A stretch of 64,000 bases of DNA from Populus alba (GCF_005239225.2 NC_133294.1:15265631-15329630), one strand, 5' to 3'. Shown: positions 1 to 12,196, counted from the stretch's first letter. The notes: generated by a model from the sequence alone, not told the origin. Numbers and translations are program-made.

Positions 1-867
1 TAGCTCGTAGTCATATATTGTCCAAAGAAAAGAACTAACGAGTTTCCCTGTAGAGATATTGGAATTGGATGAGGGATGCATATCCCACTCAGGCAAAAAC
101 TAAAAATAAATAAATAAATAAATAAAAAGTGGGTCTTTACCAAACAAAGCAGAGTAAAATTGGGGACCCTACAAGGAGAACGCGGGAATGCATAAAAGCA
201 AAGAAAACAGGGATGGAGGGGGTGGTGTTTGGCAGCATGGATAAGATTATTTTTAAAGTAATTTTTATTTAAAAATATATTAAAATAATATGTTTTTTAT
301 TTTTTTAAAATTATTTTTAATATCAAGATCTGAAAAATAAAAAATATTAATTTTGAAGTAAAAAATTTAATTTTTTTCAAAAAATATTTTTGAAATGTAA
401 AAATAAACATATGTAATGAAAAATTTATTTATTTATTGATATTTCTAATATTAAAAATATTTTAAAAAAATATTTTTTTTAATATGTTTTTACTGTATTT
501 TTAAATACTTTGTGTGTACTTTTCCATCCTCTATTATTATTTAGCTCTCTTTCTTCGACAATATGTAAAAAGAATAAAAAAAAAACGACAGACATCACCG
601 ACTCCAAACATTACATTGCAGTTAAAAAAAAAAAAAAAAGATCTAAAACAGTATAAAATGACGTTGTACTTAGAACTTGAACAGTTTCGTTGATGTCTCA
701 ATATAGATAAATATTAGATAGGTCTGAAAGTGGAATCCAGTACATTTTTTATTATTTTACATTAAGCAACTTGGAATTTCTTTTTTTTTTTTTCTTGCAC
801 CAATCAAGTCAACTTATATTTTGAAGCTTTGGTACGGGAGGTTTGTGCCCTTTTTATAACACTTCCA
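1..867. other. AT-rich intergenic DNA, no gene seen
   Basis: No open reading frame here looks like a protein. The stretch holds homopolymer A/T runs and, at about 238-515, a palindromic AT-rich block resembling the dispersed MITE-like family found throughout the window. Confidence 0.6.
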
Positions 868-1090
868 TATGAATGTTTCAACCTTTCCAATTTCTTGTAT
901 GGATTGCTTCTTTCCTTTCGTATGAATGTTTCTTCGTTCAATTAAATTCTCCATATTTTTATGTTTTAAGTTTTTTTTGAAATTCTTTTATTCTATGAAT
1001 GTTTCAACCTTTCCAATTTCTTGTATGGATTGATTATTTCCTTCCTTAAGAATGTTTCTTCATTAAATTAAATTTTCATATTGTTTTCAT
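868..1090. repeat. 126-bp imperfect tandem duplication
   Basis: A segment beginning with ATGAATGTTTCAACC at 869 recurs at 995. About 38 bases are identical, followed by diverged but alignable sequence that includes a second ATGTTTCTTC block in each copy. It is a local duplication with no coding content. Confidence 0.75.
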
Positions 1091-1462
1091 ATATTAATAT
1101 TAAAAAGAATTTTAAAAAATAATTACTAACTTACGCGTGAACATTAAAGTAAAGGAGATTTGCCCTAGGAGGGATTCAAACAACTGGGGATTGAATGTTT
1201 CTTCTGTGTCGATGGTTGCAGAAAGCACGGGAGATGCGTACGCTAGAGATTTCATCTGTTCCTTTGCATAATGAATCAAAATTGGATGATCCCTTCAACT
1301 CGCAGCGCTTCTTTAGAAAACAACCTTATCAGTTAAGCATCTCAGTTTTTCATAAGAAATATTGGTTGAGTAACCATACGATGAACTGGTCTCAAGTCGC
1401 ATGTTGAAAGTCCATTTGTTGCGAAGTTTCTCAACAAGGAACAATCACCACGTTAATTAAGT

Positions 1463-1684
1463 AATTATATTAAGTTAATCATCTCATAGACGGTTCAGTT
1501 ATAAAAGCTCGAAAATAAAAGGGTTTGCCCCCATATAATCTCATATTCAAACCCTGTGATTATTAATATAGTGGTCACTGAAGGTTTTTTTACATGATCG
1601 TTAACTTCAGGATCCGTGAAATTAGTTGAAGTACACGTAAACTGACTTAGACACCTATATTAATAAAAAAAAAATTATATTAAG
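1463..1684 (+). mobile_element. tRNA-derived SINE copy 1 with target-site duplication
   Basis: The element body is about 1475-1672, bounded by a perfect 12-bp direct repeat AATTATATTAAG at 1463-1474 and 1673-1684. It ends in a poly-A run after a tail that matches the other SINE copies here (GATCGTTAACTTCAGGA, then AGTTGAAGTACACG and ACACCTATATTAATA). The internal ATTCAAACCC is a diverged B box. Non-autonomous retroposon, probably of a Salicaceae SINE family. Confidence 0.8.
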
Positions 1685-3364
1685 CCATGCAACCAATATA
1701 TATATCAGAGTTATAGATTTCAAGAAATGCAACATTCCCAAATATACAATTTTGTCTCACCAATAGCTATTAGTATGACTTTTTATTATATATTTTTTAA
1801 AAAAAGATTGTCTTTTAATCACATTTTTTAAATTGATATTGTTTATATATAAATCATACATTCTTTTTTTTTAATGAAAAACCACTACTTATTAAAAGTT
1901 AATTATAAATTATACATCTTCATGTTTTCTTATGAACAATCGTGCACATAGATCTTACATTGAGGATCAGAAATGTAATTTGCATTGTACAGTTACAAAT
2001 TTAAAAGATCGCATCTATTATCAAATATATATCACAACTCGATCTACCCTACCAATAATTATCTATATGACTTTTCATTTGGAATTTCAATAAGTCTGCC
2101 TTTTGTTTACTTTGTTGCCGAAAATGAAATTTCACATGGTTCTCTCTTGTTTGAAATTCACGTTATTTAGTTCCCTTCATCTTACATTCTTCCACTCAAT
2201 TACAAAAAAGAAAACTATACATGCTTCTTCAATATATACTACATGAGTGGCTCATGCTGTGTCGTGAATCGACCCTTTTTTTATTGTAAAAAAAAAAAAG
2301 TGAAGACAATGTAAATGTTTCTAAAAAGAAATCGAGATTCATGCCATTAATTTCACCTGGTTTAATAAAGAATCATTCGGGAACGTGGTTGAAACCGTAT
2401 TCTCATAAAATTTAATTTTTTTTTTTGTTAAAATTTAATACAATTTGTATGTTTTGAATCGTTTTGATGTGCTGATGTCAAAAATAATTTTTTAAAAAAT
2501 AAAAAAAACATCATTAATATGCATTTCTACATGAAAAGTTATTTAAAAAACAACCACTGCCACATTACCAAATACACTCTAAATCTATATGATTTTAATA
2601 ATATAAATATAAAAAATAACAAAAAAATAAATTAAATTCATTCGGGTTAGCATGCTAAATTTATGATCTGACTATGATATCAGGGTAACCCCATCCAAAA
2701 CAAATTGAAAGCTTAATTATAAAATAATTCAACATAAAAAGAAAGTTTAAAAAAATATAACAAAAAAAAATTCTAGAATAGATATAAAATTGAAATAACT
2801 CTTAAAAAAAACAGGAATTCCGATTCCCAGCAAATAAATTTCTCAAATTCCTCTAGAATATTAGAGCCGTAACACGTAAATGTCAATCTTACCAATTCAA
2901 CATTTCTTGGAAATCTCTAAATCTTATAGGCTATATAACTATATATATATATATCATAAAATTCAGGCTATTGATCCATGTTCATGACTGAAATCTAATC
3001 CTGTCCAAGAAAAAACTAAAACAAGGGGTCGTGGGAGCACCCTATCACCGGTCCTAGGCATGGCCGGAACTGTTTAAAATCTCCTCCAAGGTTATGAAAA
3101 GTATTAATAAAGCTAATTAACATCTACTTGTTGCAATAATTCTGCTCCTACAAGGGTACTATATATGTAGCATATAGCATCTGACAATGGCGTATTGCTA
3201 CAATAATGCATCCTAATAATTAAGAGGAGTGTAGCAGTAATACTAATGGGAACAATAAGTTCAACTAATTCATTAATAGTTCATTGACTTCTTTCCAAAT
3301 CGAAGTGAAGTGGTGAAATAATACCAAGATTTCATATTCCATTTTTGTCTGCTTTGTTTGAAAT
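1685..3364. other. AT-rich intergenic DNA with one MITE-like copy
   Basis: No gene is supported. It contains a MITE-like block (annotated separately at 2377-2581) and microsatellite TA runs near 2940. Short frames such as 1985-2170 have no protein-like composition. Confidence 0.55.
2377..2581. mobile_element. MITE-like dispersed AT-rich element
   Basis: The block starts near GGGAACGTGGTTG and ends near ACCACTGCCACATTACC, which are roughly inverted. In the middle is the family core CGTTTTGATGTGCTGATGTC followed by A/T-rich palindromic sequence. The same core recurs near 7780, 12080, 30760 (degenerate) and 38060. No transposase is encoded. The superfamily is not determined. Confidence 0.55.
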
Positions 3365-3549
3365 TGTTTAAAATTAAATTAAAAAATATCTTAATTAGAT
3401 TTTAGATTTATTTTATTAATAATTATGAGTTCGAGTCCTTTTCAGGATTACTGGAATATGCTTACAAAATCGTTAATTTCAGGACCAATGAGATTAGTCG
3501 AGATGCGTATAAACTAATCCGAATACCCGCATTAATAAAAAAAAAATCT
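3365..3549 (+). mobile_element. SINE copy 2
   Basis: It carries a B-box-like GAGTTCGAGTCC near 3427 and the shared tail (TCGTTAATTTCAGGACC, GAGATTAGTCGAGATGCG, CCCGCATTAATA) ending in poly-A. Possible imperfect target duplications are TGTTTAAAATTAA at 3365 and TATTTAAAATGAA just after the A-tail (11 of 13 match), so the 5' limit is approximate. Confidence 0.65.
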
Positions 3550-4769
3550 ATTTAAAATGAACATGATATTATTTGTGATCTTGCTCATAAAAAAATAAAA
3601 AAAAATCAAATTCATTCAACAAAATGATGTTTTCTTGAATCATCATATCATGGGAAAAAAAAAAAAGGGTTAATTAGAGGTGAGGAAATTAATAAAACAT
3701 CACAAGGAAGGTAAAGGATATTAATAATGATGATGATCATTATTAATAAAATTAATAATGGAAATTATTATATATGGGATTCTTGCTATAAAAAATTTCC
3801 AAAACAAAGACTCCCCCATCTACTAACCAGAACTTATTAAAATAATTCAAAAATAATTTAAAAATAACCAATTTATTTTTTAATTTTCATAAAACTTTAT
3901 TTAAAACACAATTTCAAATGCAACCCACCTTGGTTATAGATAGCTTGAAACAGGTGATAACGTATCATCATATATTTATTCTTTTGTTTATTTCTCCCAC
4001 GCAATCTACCTTCGTTTACCTCACTGATCTCCATAAGCAAGCATTTCTTCCTGAACAATAAACCATGTTCATATTCTTCTTGGAAGAACAGTTGCCCTAA
4101 ACACTGTGTGGTGTCGGCACAGCTCTCGATCGAACCCACAACTTATTTTAGATCATTACAGTGGGTTCGATTTAACTGGGGAAGGTCAATATCATATACT
4201 ATACATACTTTTATCCAAGAGAAAGACATAAAATATCATATAAATCACTACAACGTGATTATAGAATCTTTTTACGTTTAATAATACAAGAAATTATAAT
4301 TTACTATTTTACATGCACCAAGTTTTAAAGATAATGTGGGCTCAAATATACGACTAATATCAATTAAACTATTCGCTGCCAACCATCTATCAAGTAGTAC
4401 AAACGACATCCAAAATAGTTGCGAGAGTCCATGCTCGAGTCTTGTGAAGATTCACATGGTGCTTCATTCAATTGAGTCAATATCCTCATGGATCTGGTTT
4501 TACTTTATAAAAGTAACGCAAATCATGGAATTTCCAACCTTAACAACATCGATGAAATGTATATATTAATTTTATTTATTAAAGTTAGAGCCAATTAAGC
4601 ATTCTAAATCAGTAAATCACTCGTATTGATGTACAAAGAGAATGAGAGAACACAAGTATCTGTTGCGCAAATTGACTTTTTCCTTTTTTGAAATAGGTGG
4701 TGCTGCCTGCAGCTGATACAAGAAAAAATCTATAAAAGATGGAGAGGTATAATTTAACTTGTGCCAGGC
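3550..4769. other. Intergenic, no gene seen
   Basis: AT-rich sequence. The frames at 3897-4139 (minus) and 4336-4569 (plus) lack recognisable domains or splice context. Nothing supports a gene. Confidence 0.5.
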
Positions 4770-4918
4770 TTTATATTTGTTTTCTAGAGGTATTAATTCA
4801 AGTTTTATAAATTTTCAAGATCACTAGAGACTTACATGATCGTTGCTTTCAGAACCCGTGAGATTAGTCGAGGTACACACAAAGCTGACCCGAATAACCA
4901 CATTAATTAAAAAAAAAC
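4770..4918 (+). mobile_element. SINE copy 3, 5'-truncated
   Basis: Only the 3' part is clear: CTTACATGATCGTTGCTTTC, GTGAGATTAGTCGAGGTAC, then a poly-A tail. The left limit is a guess because no target duplication was found. Confidence 0.55.
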
Positions 4919-4938
4919 TTTAATTAAAAATGGAGGGA

Positions 4939-5134
4939 GGAGGGAAAACTAGGTTCGAGTGTCCCAGTGGTAAAAGTTTGCTCCTTTCCTGTTTCTACTG
5001 AGTCTCCTGTGTGGTATCCCTGTCACCCCCCGGTGTCTTTGCTTAGTTGCACAGTGGGCCGTGGGATTAGTCGTGGTGCGCTAAGCTGGCCCGGACACCC
5101 ACGTTATCAAAAAAAAAAATAGAGGGGGAAAACT
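4939..5134 (+). mobile_element. SINE copy 4 with target-site duplication
   Basis: The body is about 4951-5121. It starts AGGTTCGAGTGTCCCAGTGG, a tRNA-like head with an A-box-like CAGTGGTAAAAG. It ends GTGGTGCGCTAAGCTGGCCC, ACACCCACGTTATC and poly-A. Flanks GGAGGGAAAACT (4939-4950) and GAGGGGGAAAACT (5122-5134) are near-identical target duplications. This is the least decayed copy of the tail consensus in the window. Confidence 0.85.
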
Positions 5135-5716
5135 ATAATGCATGAATAACATAAAATTATTTTTTTACCTCGTTCAATAATTTTAAATTTTAAATTAAGA
5201 TAATTTTTTATATAGTATTGAAATCTTAATTTCAAATTTAAAAAAATAATCTCAGTGGTGTGTTAAAAATAATATAAAATTAAGCTTTGTAAAATACTAG
5301 AAAACCAATAGGATGAAAAAATTTGGTGCAGTTTTGAAGTCATCTGAAACTGATGTTTAAATATAAACTAGCTAATAGTATTTCAACAAGAATCTTTTCA
5401 TTGATTTTTTTTTTTAATTTTCCTTTCAATGATTCATAATAATTCTCTGGTTTATATCATAATGATTTTTCAGCTCTTAAAATAATTCTTTTAGATGAAC
5501 AAAAAAAAAAAACGACCGAAGAAAATAAGAGTTTATTAATAACATTAAGTTGATTAAAATGGTTAAAATATGTATGTGTTTTGAAATACATTCTTGTTAT
5601 GCCACGTATTTCTTTTCTGTGAAGACACCAACATATTTATTTATGACATGATAAATATTGATGAAATTGTCTAGCATAAGCTATCTATAAGGATTGTATT
5701 AGATATAATAATGTTA

Positions 5717-6031
5717 CTATAATAACTTATTGAAGGTATATTTAGACTTTGCCTTGATATTTATTTCAAGCCCTACAAAAGAAAAGGTCCACAATAGGTG
5801 TGGAAATCGCACCAAATCTCCCGTCGTGTTTGGAGGTTGAAAGAATTGATATCGACTCCCCTCGCCAGTTGCCGTATGAAATGGTTGTTGAATAACAAAA
5901 CTTTCTCCTCCTCCCTTTAATTTCTCGACGGCCACGACGGCAATGACTACAAGTTTTTCCAAATGCCATAGCCCACGGGGACCACCGGGACAAGGTTCAG
6001 CGAGAGGAGCATCATCGTCCCCGTTAGTCAA
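5717..6031 (-). other. Unassigned 104-codon ORF in a GC-richer patch
   Basis: An ATG-to-stop frame sits in a patch that is clearly less AT-rich than its surroundings. The N-terminal part is Gly/Pro/Glu rich (PLAEPCPGGPRG), and a second minus frame over the same bases is also open (75 residues, from 5993). I recognise no domain. It could be a relic exon, a gene fragment or chance. Upstream on minus, sequence to about 6160 stays compositionally similar, so a relic may extend further. Confidence 0.2.
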
Positions 6032-7693
6032 GACTTTGGATGGTATTTCGGGTGCTTGGTTTCCTAAACCAAGAGCTGCCTAACCCATCTTCTACACATC
6101 AAACCTAACTTTGACCTTGGCACAGGCTAGTCTTCGACAGGCCCTGTCTAAAAATTCCAAGTCTTCCCAAAGTATTCAAGTTAGATGGGAGTTTGTCAAA
6201 CAATTATATTTTAAAATACATAGAAACATGTAAAATAGTTAGCAAAAAAAAAAAAACATTATAGTTGACCGTACACAATCTCAATCCGTATCTTGCATTG
6301 GATTGTGATCTGTGAGGAACTAGAAGGCTTCCTTTGGATAACCATGGTATTATTATTAGGATTACTGTAGGTTTTAGCATCAAGAGTTCTAACTGTAGTT
6401 CTGGTAAAAAAACACTTTAGAAATCTACTTTGTTAAAACGCTTTTCTATCACATAATACTGAACAAAATCTCACAAGTTTACCTTACAATCTGTGGCTTT
6501 TTTACTCTCAACTAATTCTTGAACTTCCATTACTCCGCTGCATCGTTTTTAAAATTGCAGAAAAAGAAAAACTAGACTTGACTTAGGCTATGAATCAGAC
6601 AAGACATTGAACAAGATTGATCTTGTTGGATTTTAATGACCTGATCAAACCCGAACAAGTTAACACGGAGAAATTTTAAAAAATAAAGAACGAAACAATA
6701 GTGTTTTGATTGACTCGGTAACCCGAACACTCTTCTAGGTCAGTCCTGAACCAGAACTAACTGCTACAGTGTTGCACGATTAACACCATTTTGAAGTACA
6801 TTTTGTATCATTATCTGGATTTTTAAAAACTGAGAATGTTGTAGTTTGAATTCTAATATTTGAGGGCTGGAAAATGCAACTCATGGCACATAAAGATTGG
6901 ATGACCTTGATGTAATTGTATACACCTCTTGGATATTTATTCATCCAAGAGCTTATTCCAAGCAGGGTGATACAACTATAATCCAACTATGGTTGTAGAT
7001 GCCCACTTTCAACTTGAGGAAGTTCATCTAGGTCTAGCAATCAAACTGTTTACTTTCTTTCACAAAAGAATAGATTGCAACCGCAGTCTAGCAGGAGGCA
7101 CAGGAAATTGCCAAGAACCACAGGTGATCAAGGGGGGAGTAAGAAAAACAGGCTTGTATAAACATCAGCAACGAGCGAAACTTCCATTTTACTCGGTAAG
7201 CTTGCAAGACAGTCACATATTTAAATATTGGATTTTCTCAATTGGAAACAGTCATGGAGTGATGCAGGAGCACTCAGCTCTGCATTGAAATGTAAGTTAA
7301 AATGTGCCAAATGTCTATCAGCTCTAAATCATCATAGTAGAGACACCGCTGATGATATATTGAACCTTTCTATATGAATAAAGTTGTGAAGAGTAATTAT
7401 CATTATACAAAACCTGGATGAGCAGCTTCGATCAACAATCCCCAAGCTGATGACTCGAAGTTGCTTCGCTCTGACAGCATAGTATAAAAACACTGTCTCG
7501 GCGATGATATAGTATGTACACACAGGAACCTTTATCAGCAAAAATTACAGAAACTGAGTTACATTCCCTGAAATATGTTCAAAATTTCAACAACATATGT
7601 TAAACTGAGTTACTTACCCTGAAAGCTTCAAGATTTCAAGAACAACAAATGCACGTGAGATGAGCATAAAGGATTCTGAATTCTGTTCATATT

Positions 7694-7880
7694 TAGATTT
7701 AGGTCCCATTGGAAAGCACTTTTACAAAAAAATTAATTTTGTTTTTCAAATTAATATATTTTTTTATGTTTTTAGATCGTTTTGATATGTTAAAGTCAAA
7801 AATAAATTTTAAAAAATAAAAAAATATTATTTCGATATATTTCAAAATAAAAAATACTTTAAAAAGTAACTGCAAGATAT
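7694..7880. mobile_element. MITE-like dispersed AT-rich element
   Basis: It contains the family core (GATCGTTTTGATATG, GTCAAAAATAAATTTTAAA) in an A/T palindromic context and ends in TTTAAAAAGTAACTGC. No coding capacity. Boundaries are approximate. Confidence 0.5.
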
Positions 7881-8388
7881 ACGGCTCTTAACCTCAAAAC
7901 TTATAGGGGAAAATCAATGAAATCAATGTGGCTAGAAAACTGTTTCATGTCAACTTGGCACCAGCAATTTGACACATCACACTGGAAGATTTCCTTCTTT
8001 CTTTCTTTCTTTTTTTTTTAAAAAAAAAACATCAATCCCTCATTCTGAGAACAGATTGCAGTAATCTCACATCTGTTAGAAAATTAATCAAGTGTAATTT
8101 GACTTAAGAAGGTAACTGTCAACATTTTCTTTCTCTCCAACCTGTGTTTCACCAAACATATTCTAATACCTTTATGTTTGCATCAAAATAATCTACTGCA
8201 GCCACATTATAATTTTATGACATCTAATTTTTACTCCAACAGTTTGTTCAGTTGCCTCCAAGTCATGTTAGAAAATTAAATTTAAAAGAGATCCAGACAG
8301 GGAAAAATACTGATGGCAAAAAAGGTCGTACCCTCGCAAGAGCATGTAAATCATGTTGCATCAGATTATCATGAATATTCAGAAGGCT

Positions 8389-11115
8389 TCAGAGATTCGA
8401 AGACTCCCAGCTAGCATAAACAGATCCAATGAGCTTCTCATGCAAGGTGGTCCCAGAGCAAGCAACTATGCCCCGATCAAGACCTTCTAAGTACAAACCC
8501 CTTGAGAAGTCCAGGGGGTGGCCTCCAGCATCAGTTACCACACCACCAGCCTCTTCTACAATGATAACCCCAGCAGCATGATCCCATATCTTCTCTTTGT
8601 ACCCTGACTGAGCAAATTTCATAAAGATCTCAGCATCACCTCGAGCTATGGCTGCATATTTCACCATGCTATGGACACGCAAGGGCTGTTTTCTGTCATC
8701 AAAAGTGTGAAAAGAATATATGAGGACCAAAACAGAACAGGAACCCTGCTAATTGTGAAAACCACCCACATGGACGTAAATGTATCCAAGGAAGTAGGCA
8801 GGCTCTTGCTCTAAAAACTTTGCAATGAACTAAAAAGGAAAAGCAACTGAAAATCAAATAAATGACTTGAAAAGAGAAACAAGGAGAGCAGATGCATTCT
8901 TTCCACTAATAAAAGCTTTAGCATGATATGACATAAATCATGCTTGATTGTACGCATAAAGCATTTGTTTTGGCAATTCAAAACAATACAAGGTAACTTA
9001 ACTATAATTGCTACTTTGAGGCAGTTATATTCTGTTTGTCCTCTAGTATCTTAAAACCAGGAATTTAGACAACTTAGAAGACTGAGTTTTTTCCACAACC
9101 TTGCTAAAATTTTTAAGACATTCATCAGGTTCGCAGTCATTGTTACCAAACTACGATATGAACATTGAAACAATAAGCTATAGAAGTTATTGTAAGATAT
9201 AGTCTACCTTTTGTCTACCCCTTGTGCTAATGCTTTCAGTGAGAAATCCTTCTTCTAAAATTCATCAAGGAACTAAAAGAAAGAAAATTTACTACCATGC
9301 CTCTCCGATTGAGCATCAAAGAAGAATTAAGTCATTTAAACCTCTAGGCCTTAAAAACTTTCATTTTTTCATTTCTTAGTCAGTTGAAGTTAGCATCTGT
9401 CAAGCAATCATTTCAACCATGCAGTGGGAAGAATAGTTTAAACTCTAAACATGTGGGGAAATGTAAAAGAAATACAACACACTTAAGCCCCATGCTGTGA
9501 GCAACTCCAGCAGTGAAGGAATGGTTTGTGTTGGCTTTCTCCACTGGTTCACAGAAGGTTGCCAGTGCTGGGTCATCAATTGCAGAAACTAGAACTCTTT
9601 GTGCAGAACTTGACCAAGTATGTTTCTTATTTCCATGTATTAACGGCTGCATCCATGCCTCACCACTGCCTTTCTGTGCATACAGCACGCATCCTTTTTC
9701 CCATGTGTCAGAAGTATCAGACATTTTTGGCATGCTCTGATAGGACTGATGATGATGATGATGATTTAGCCATTCTTTCTTCTGAGGGTAATTAGGGCAC
9801 CCAAGCACTCCAATCACAACTTTTCCCTCCTCTATCAATGCAAGAGCCACAGCATATTGGTCCCCACGCACAAATCCTAATGTTCCATCAACAGGATCGA
9901 GTACCCAATGTCTTCCATTGCGTCCCCCAGTTGAGTTGCATCGGCCTATGGCCTCAAGAATTTGTGAGGTTCCAAGAGCTTCCTTGGGACTCTGAAAACC
10001 ATATTTTGGTGCTTCAGCTAAGCATTCATTCACAGTGTTCACAACAGCTGTCAGCAAACCTACTGAATCAGACTTTGAGAGAGTTTGAACATCTTCTTCA
10101 GCAACTATTGACACCTTTTGATTGCTAAAAGATTCCGACAGCATCAAGCTAACTGTTGCTTGAACACTCCAATCTGCTCAAGCAGTGGCACCAAGAGAAT
10201 TAGTCAATTAGTATATGGTGAAATATACAAAAAGAAAACAAAATGGCTTGGGAAAGATAACACCTTGGAGATTAGAACTTTTGGCATGAATAAGTCTACA
10301 AGTGCTTATGCACACACCAAACTATCAAGTCAACAAGCCCCATAAACAACTTGTTGAATTATCAACACCAAAGGAATATTAAAAGAGCAATCCTATTTGG
10401 TACACATTGCCAAATAAACAATCTCTCCCTCTCTCTCTGGTTTTTTTTTTTTTTTTTTTATGGTTAAAGAAACAGGTTTCAAGCACTTAGCCACAGCTTG
10501 AAAACATAAACAATTAATCAATTCCACATAGCATCCCAAGACGTTCTAATTCTTAGAAGCACCGAATATGGACGTCGTATTATTAGTATCTACGCCATTA
10601 ATTAACCCTGAGCTTGTTCACCAGGAGTACAAAACATTCTTAGTTTTGAAACGGGTAACAGCAGAACTTTAAACAAGTTAATATTTACACCGAAAAATTA
10701 AAGCACACACACAAACATCAAATAATTAATTGCATTTCACATGAAAATATCATAGTATGAATATTTCCAATCACTCAAATTTCAATAATTCCAATGCTAA
10801 CATTTCCCAATCCCACTCTCTCTCAGCAACCAAAACAAACAATTACCAACACCACATTACAAATGCAGATCACCCAATGAAGCCAAAAACCTCATTCAAA
10901 GCACATCCATTAAAAACTTAAAAAAAAAACGAAAAATAAAAATAAAAAAGTGAATTACCTGCAACAGTAACAAGAGAATCATCATCTTTAGACTTAACAT
11001 GGTCATTACTAGTCGAAGAAACCAAGCCCTCTTGAACTCGCTGGCAAAGAGAACAAGCCATGTGAACAACTCGAACAGCCACATCCAATTCCTTAGCGTA
11101 ATTGTTATCTCCCAT
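8389..11115 (-). CDS. AHL: HAL2-like 3'(2'),5'-bisphosphate nucleotidase (3 exons, 383 aa)
   Basis: Exons 11115-10959, 10173-9483 and 8692-8389 join in frame with GT-AG introns to 383 codons plus stop, about the length of plant HAL2-like enzymes. Family role: Mg-dependent, lithium-sensitive removal of the 3'-phosphate of PAP (giving AMP), relieving PAP inhibition after sulfotransfer. Visible motifs: VTVAD (residue 53, split by intron 1), metal-binding VAEED (about 76-80), DPVDGT (145-150), GVAHS and WDHAAG (319-324). There is no obvious organelle transit peptide: the protein starts [14 protein letters not shown], so it is probably cytosolic and closer to AHL than to chloroplast/mitochondrial SAL1. 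An in-frame ATG nine codons upstream (11142) is a less likely start. Oddity: exon 2 encodes five consecutive His from a CAT microsatellite just after KKEWLN. Confidence 0.93.
10435..10459. repeat. Pyrimidine/poly-T tract inside nucleotidase intron 1
   Basis: A CT-repeat run (about 10423-10438) followed by a T run of about 19 sits within the 785-bp first intron. Simple-sequence DNA. Confidence 0.7.
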
Positions 11116-11741
11116 GTTTTTTTTATTTATCTCGTTAACCAATGTTACGAGATGCAGAGTTCAGATTTCTAACAGCCCACCTCAGAATTTGTCCTAAAAT
11201 TCATCCAAAAAAAAACAAAGAAATCACGTTCTTAACGCGAGATATTTGAAAGCCACACACTTTTGTTTGCTTTTTGATGAATTTTAGTGGCGGTCATTTG
11301 GTTGTTGCGTACTTTGGGGTTTTCTTTTCCAGCTTTTTTACGAAGAAGCGGAAACTATGTGGGTTCGAGACTTATCAGTGTAGAAACGACTCGAGTAGCG
11401 GGTTCCATACTTATGAAAAGTAATATTCCTCTTCCTACTTGTAATATTCCTACTTGTAGAGGTAATTTATGGAGAATAATTGTTTTATTTTGAATGACCG
11501 CCTATGACATTGTGTTAAATTACATAATTATTAATCAAAAAATAACAAATTAAAAGTAAAAATTTTATGATTAAGGGTGAAAATTCTCAATTAATTAGCA
11601 TAAAAATCAGACAAAATGAAAAATAAATATGTACATAAAATATATTTGCAGTTTGAGATTTGAAAGAAATAACAAATGGAACTTAACAACTAGTGGCATT
11701 ATCGTAAATAGATGAAAATTGGTCTTCCTTCCTCTTAGAAT

Positions 11742-11912
11742 CTGTTTAAGACAGCATTTGAAACGGGATTTTTAAAAATTTTAATTTTTTTTTTATGTTT
11801 TTAGATTGTTGATATTAAGTTAAATTTTAAAAAATATATATTATTTTAATATATCTTTAAACAAAAAATATTTTAAAAAATAACTATTAGTATTTTTCCA
11901 AACACCCATTTA
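11742..11912. mobile_element. MITE-like dispersed AT-rich element
   Basis: It runs from about CTGTTTAAGACAGCATTTG to CTATTAGTATTTTTCCAAAC, with the family's poly-T / TTTTTAGATTGTTGATAT core and an A/T palindromic interior. Boundaries are approximate. Confidence 0.45.
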
Positions 11913-11969
11913 ATGAAATCAACGGTTTGCGAAGGAAGAACAAAAAATATCCTCTCCTTCGACTCTTAA

Positions 11970-12196
11970 TTTCAGGAAGCGTTTGTTTTTTGCGTTTGTA
12001 ACTGTGTTTTGGCAAATTTTAAATTTTTTTTTTTTTTTTTTTGCTAAAATTGAGTTATGGTTATACTTTTTGGATCGTTTTGATGTACTGATGTCAAAAA
12101 TGATTTTTAAAAAATGAAAAAACATCATTTGCATGTATTTCGGCACGAAAAGCTATTTGAAAAGCAACCACTACCACACTGCTAAACACTCTTAAA
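11970..12196. mobile_element. MITE-like dispersed AT-rich element
   Basis: Closely similar to the copy at 2377-2581: it shares GTTTTGATGTACTGATGTC, CATCATTTGCATGTATTTC, AAAGCTATTTGAAAAGCAAC and CCACTACCACACTGCTAAAC. It lies about 60 bp from another copy. Non-coding. Confidence 0.6.

Larger units (their letters stand above)
5135..8388. other. Intergenic region downstream of the nucleotidase gene
   Basis: No recognisable gene. A locally GC-richer patch at about 5780-6180 contains overlapping minus-strand frames (5717-6031 and 5766-5993) with no family I recognise. A frame at 6989-7288 plus looks random. 7690-7890 contains a MITE-like block. The 3' untranslated region of the nucleotidase presumably occupies the right edge. 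Confidence 0.5.

Noticed and set aside
6989..7288. 99-codon plus-strand frame
   Set aside because: Composition is not domain-like, no family recognised, and it lies in the 3' flank of a minus-strand gene.
9513..10128. Plus-strand frames across nucleotidase exon 2
   Set aside because: Antisense shadows of the conserved minus-strand exon.
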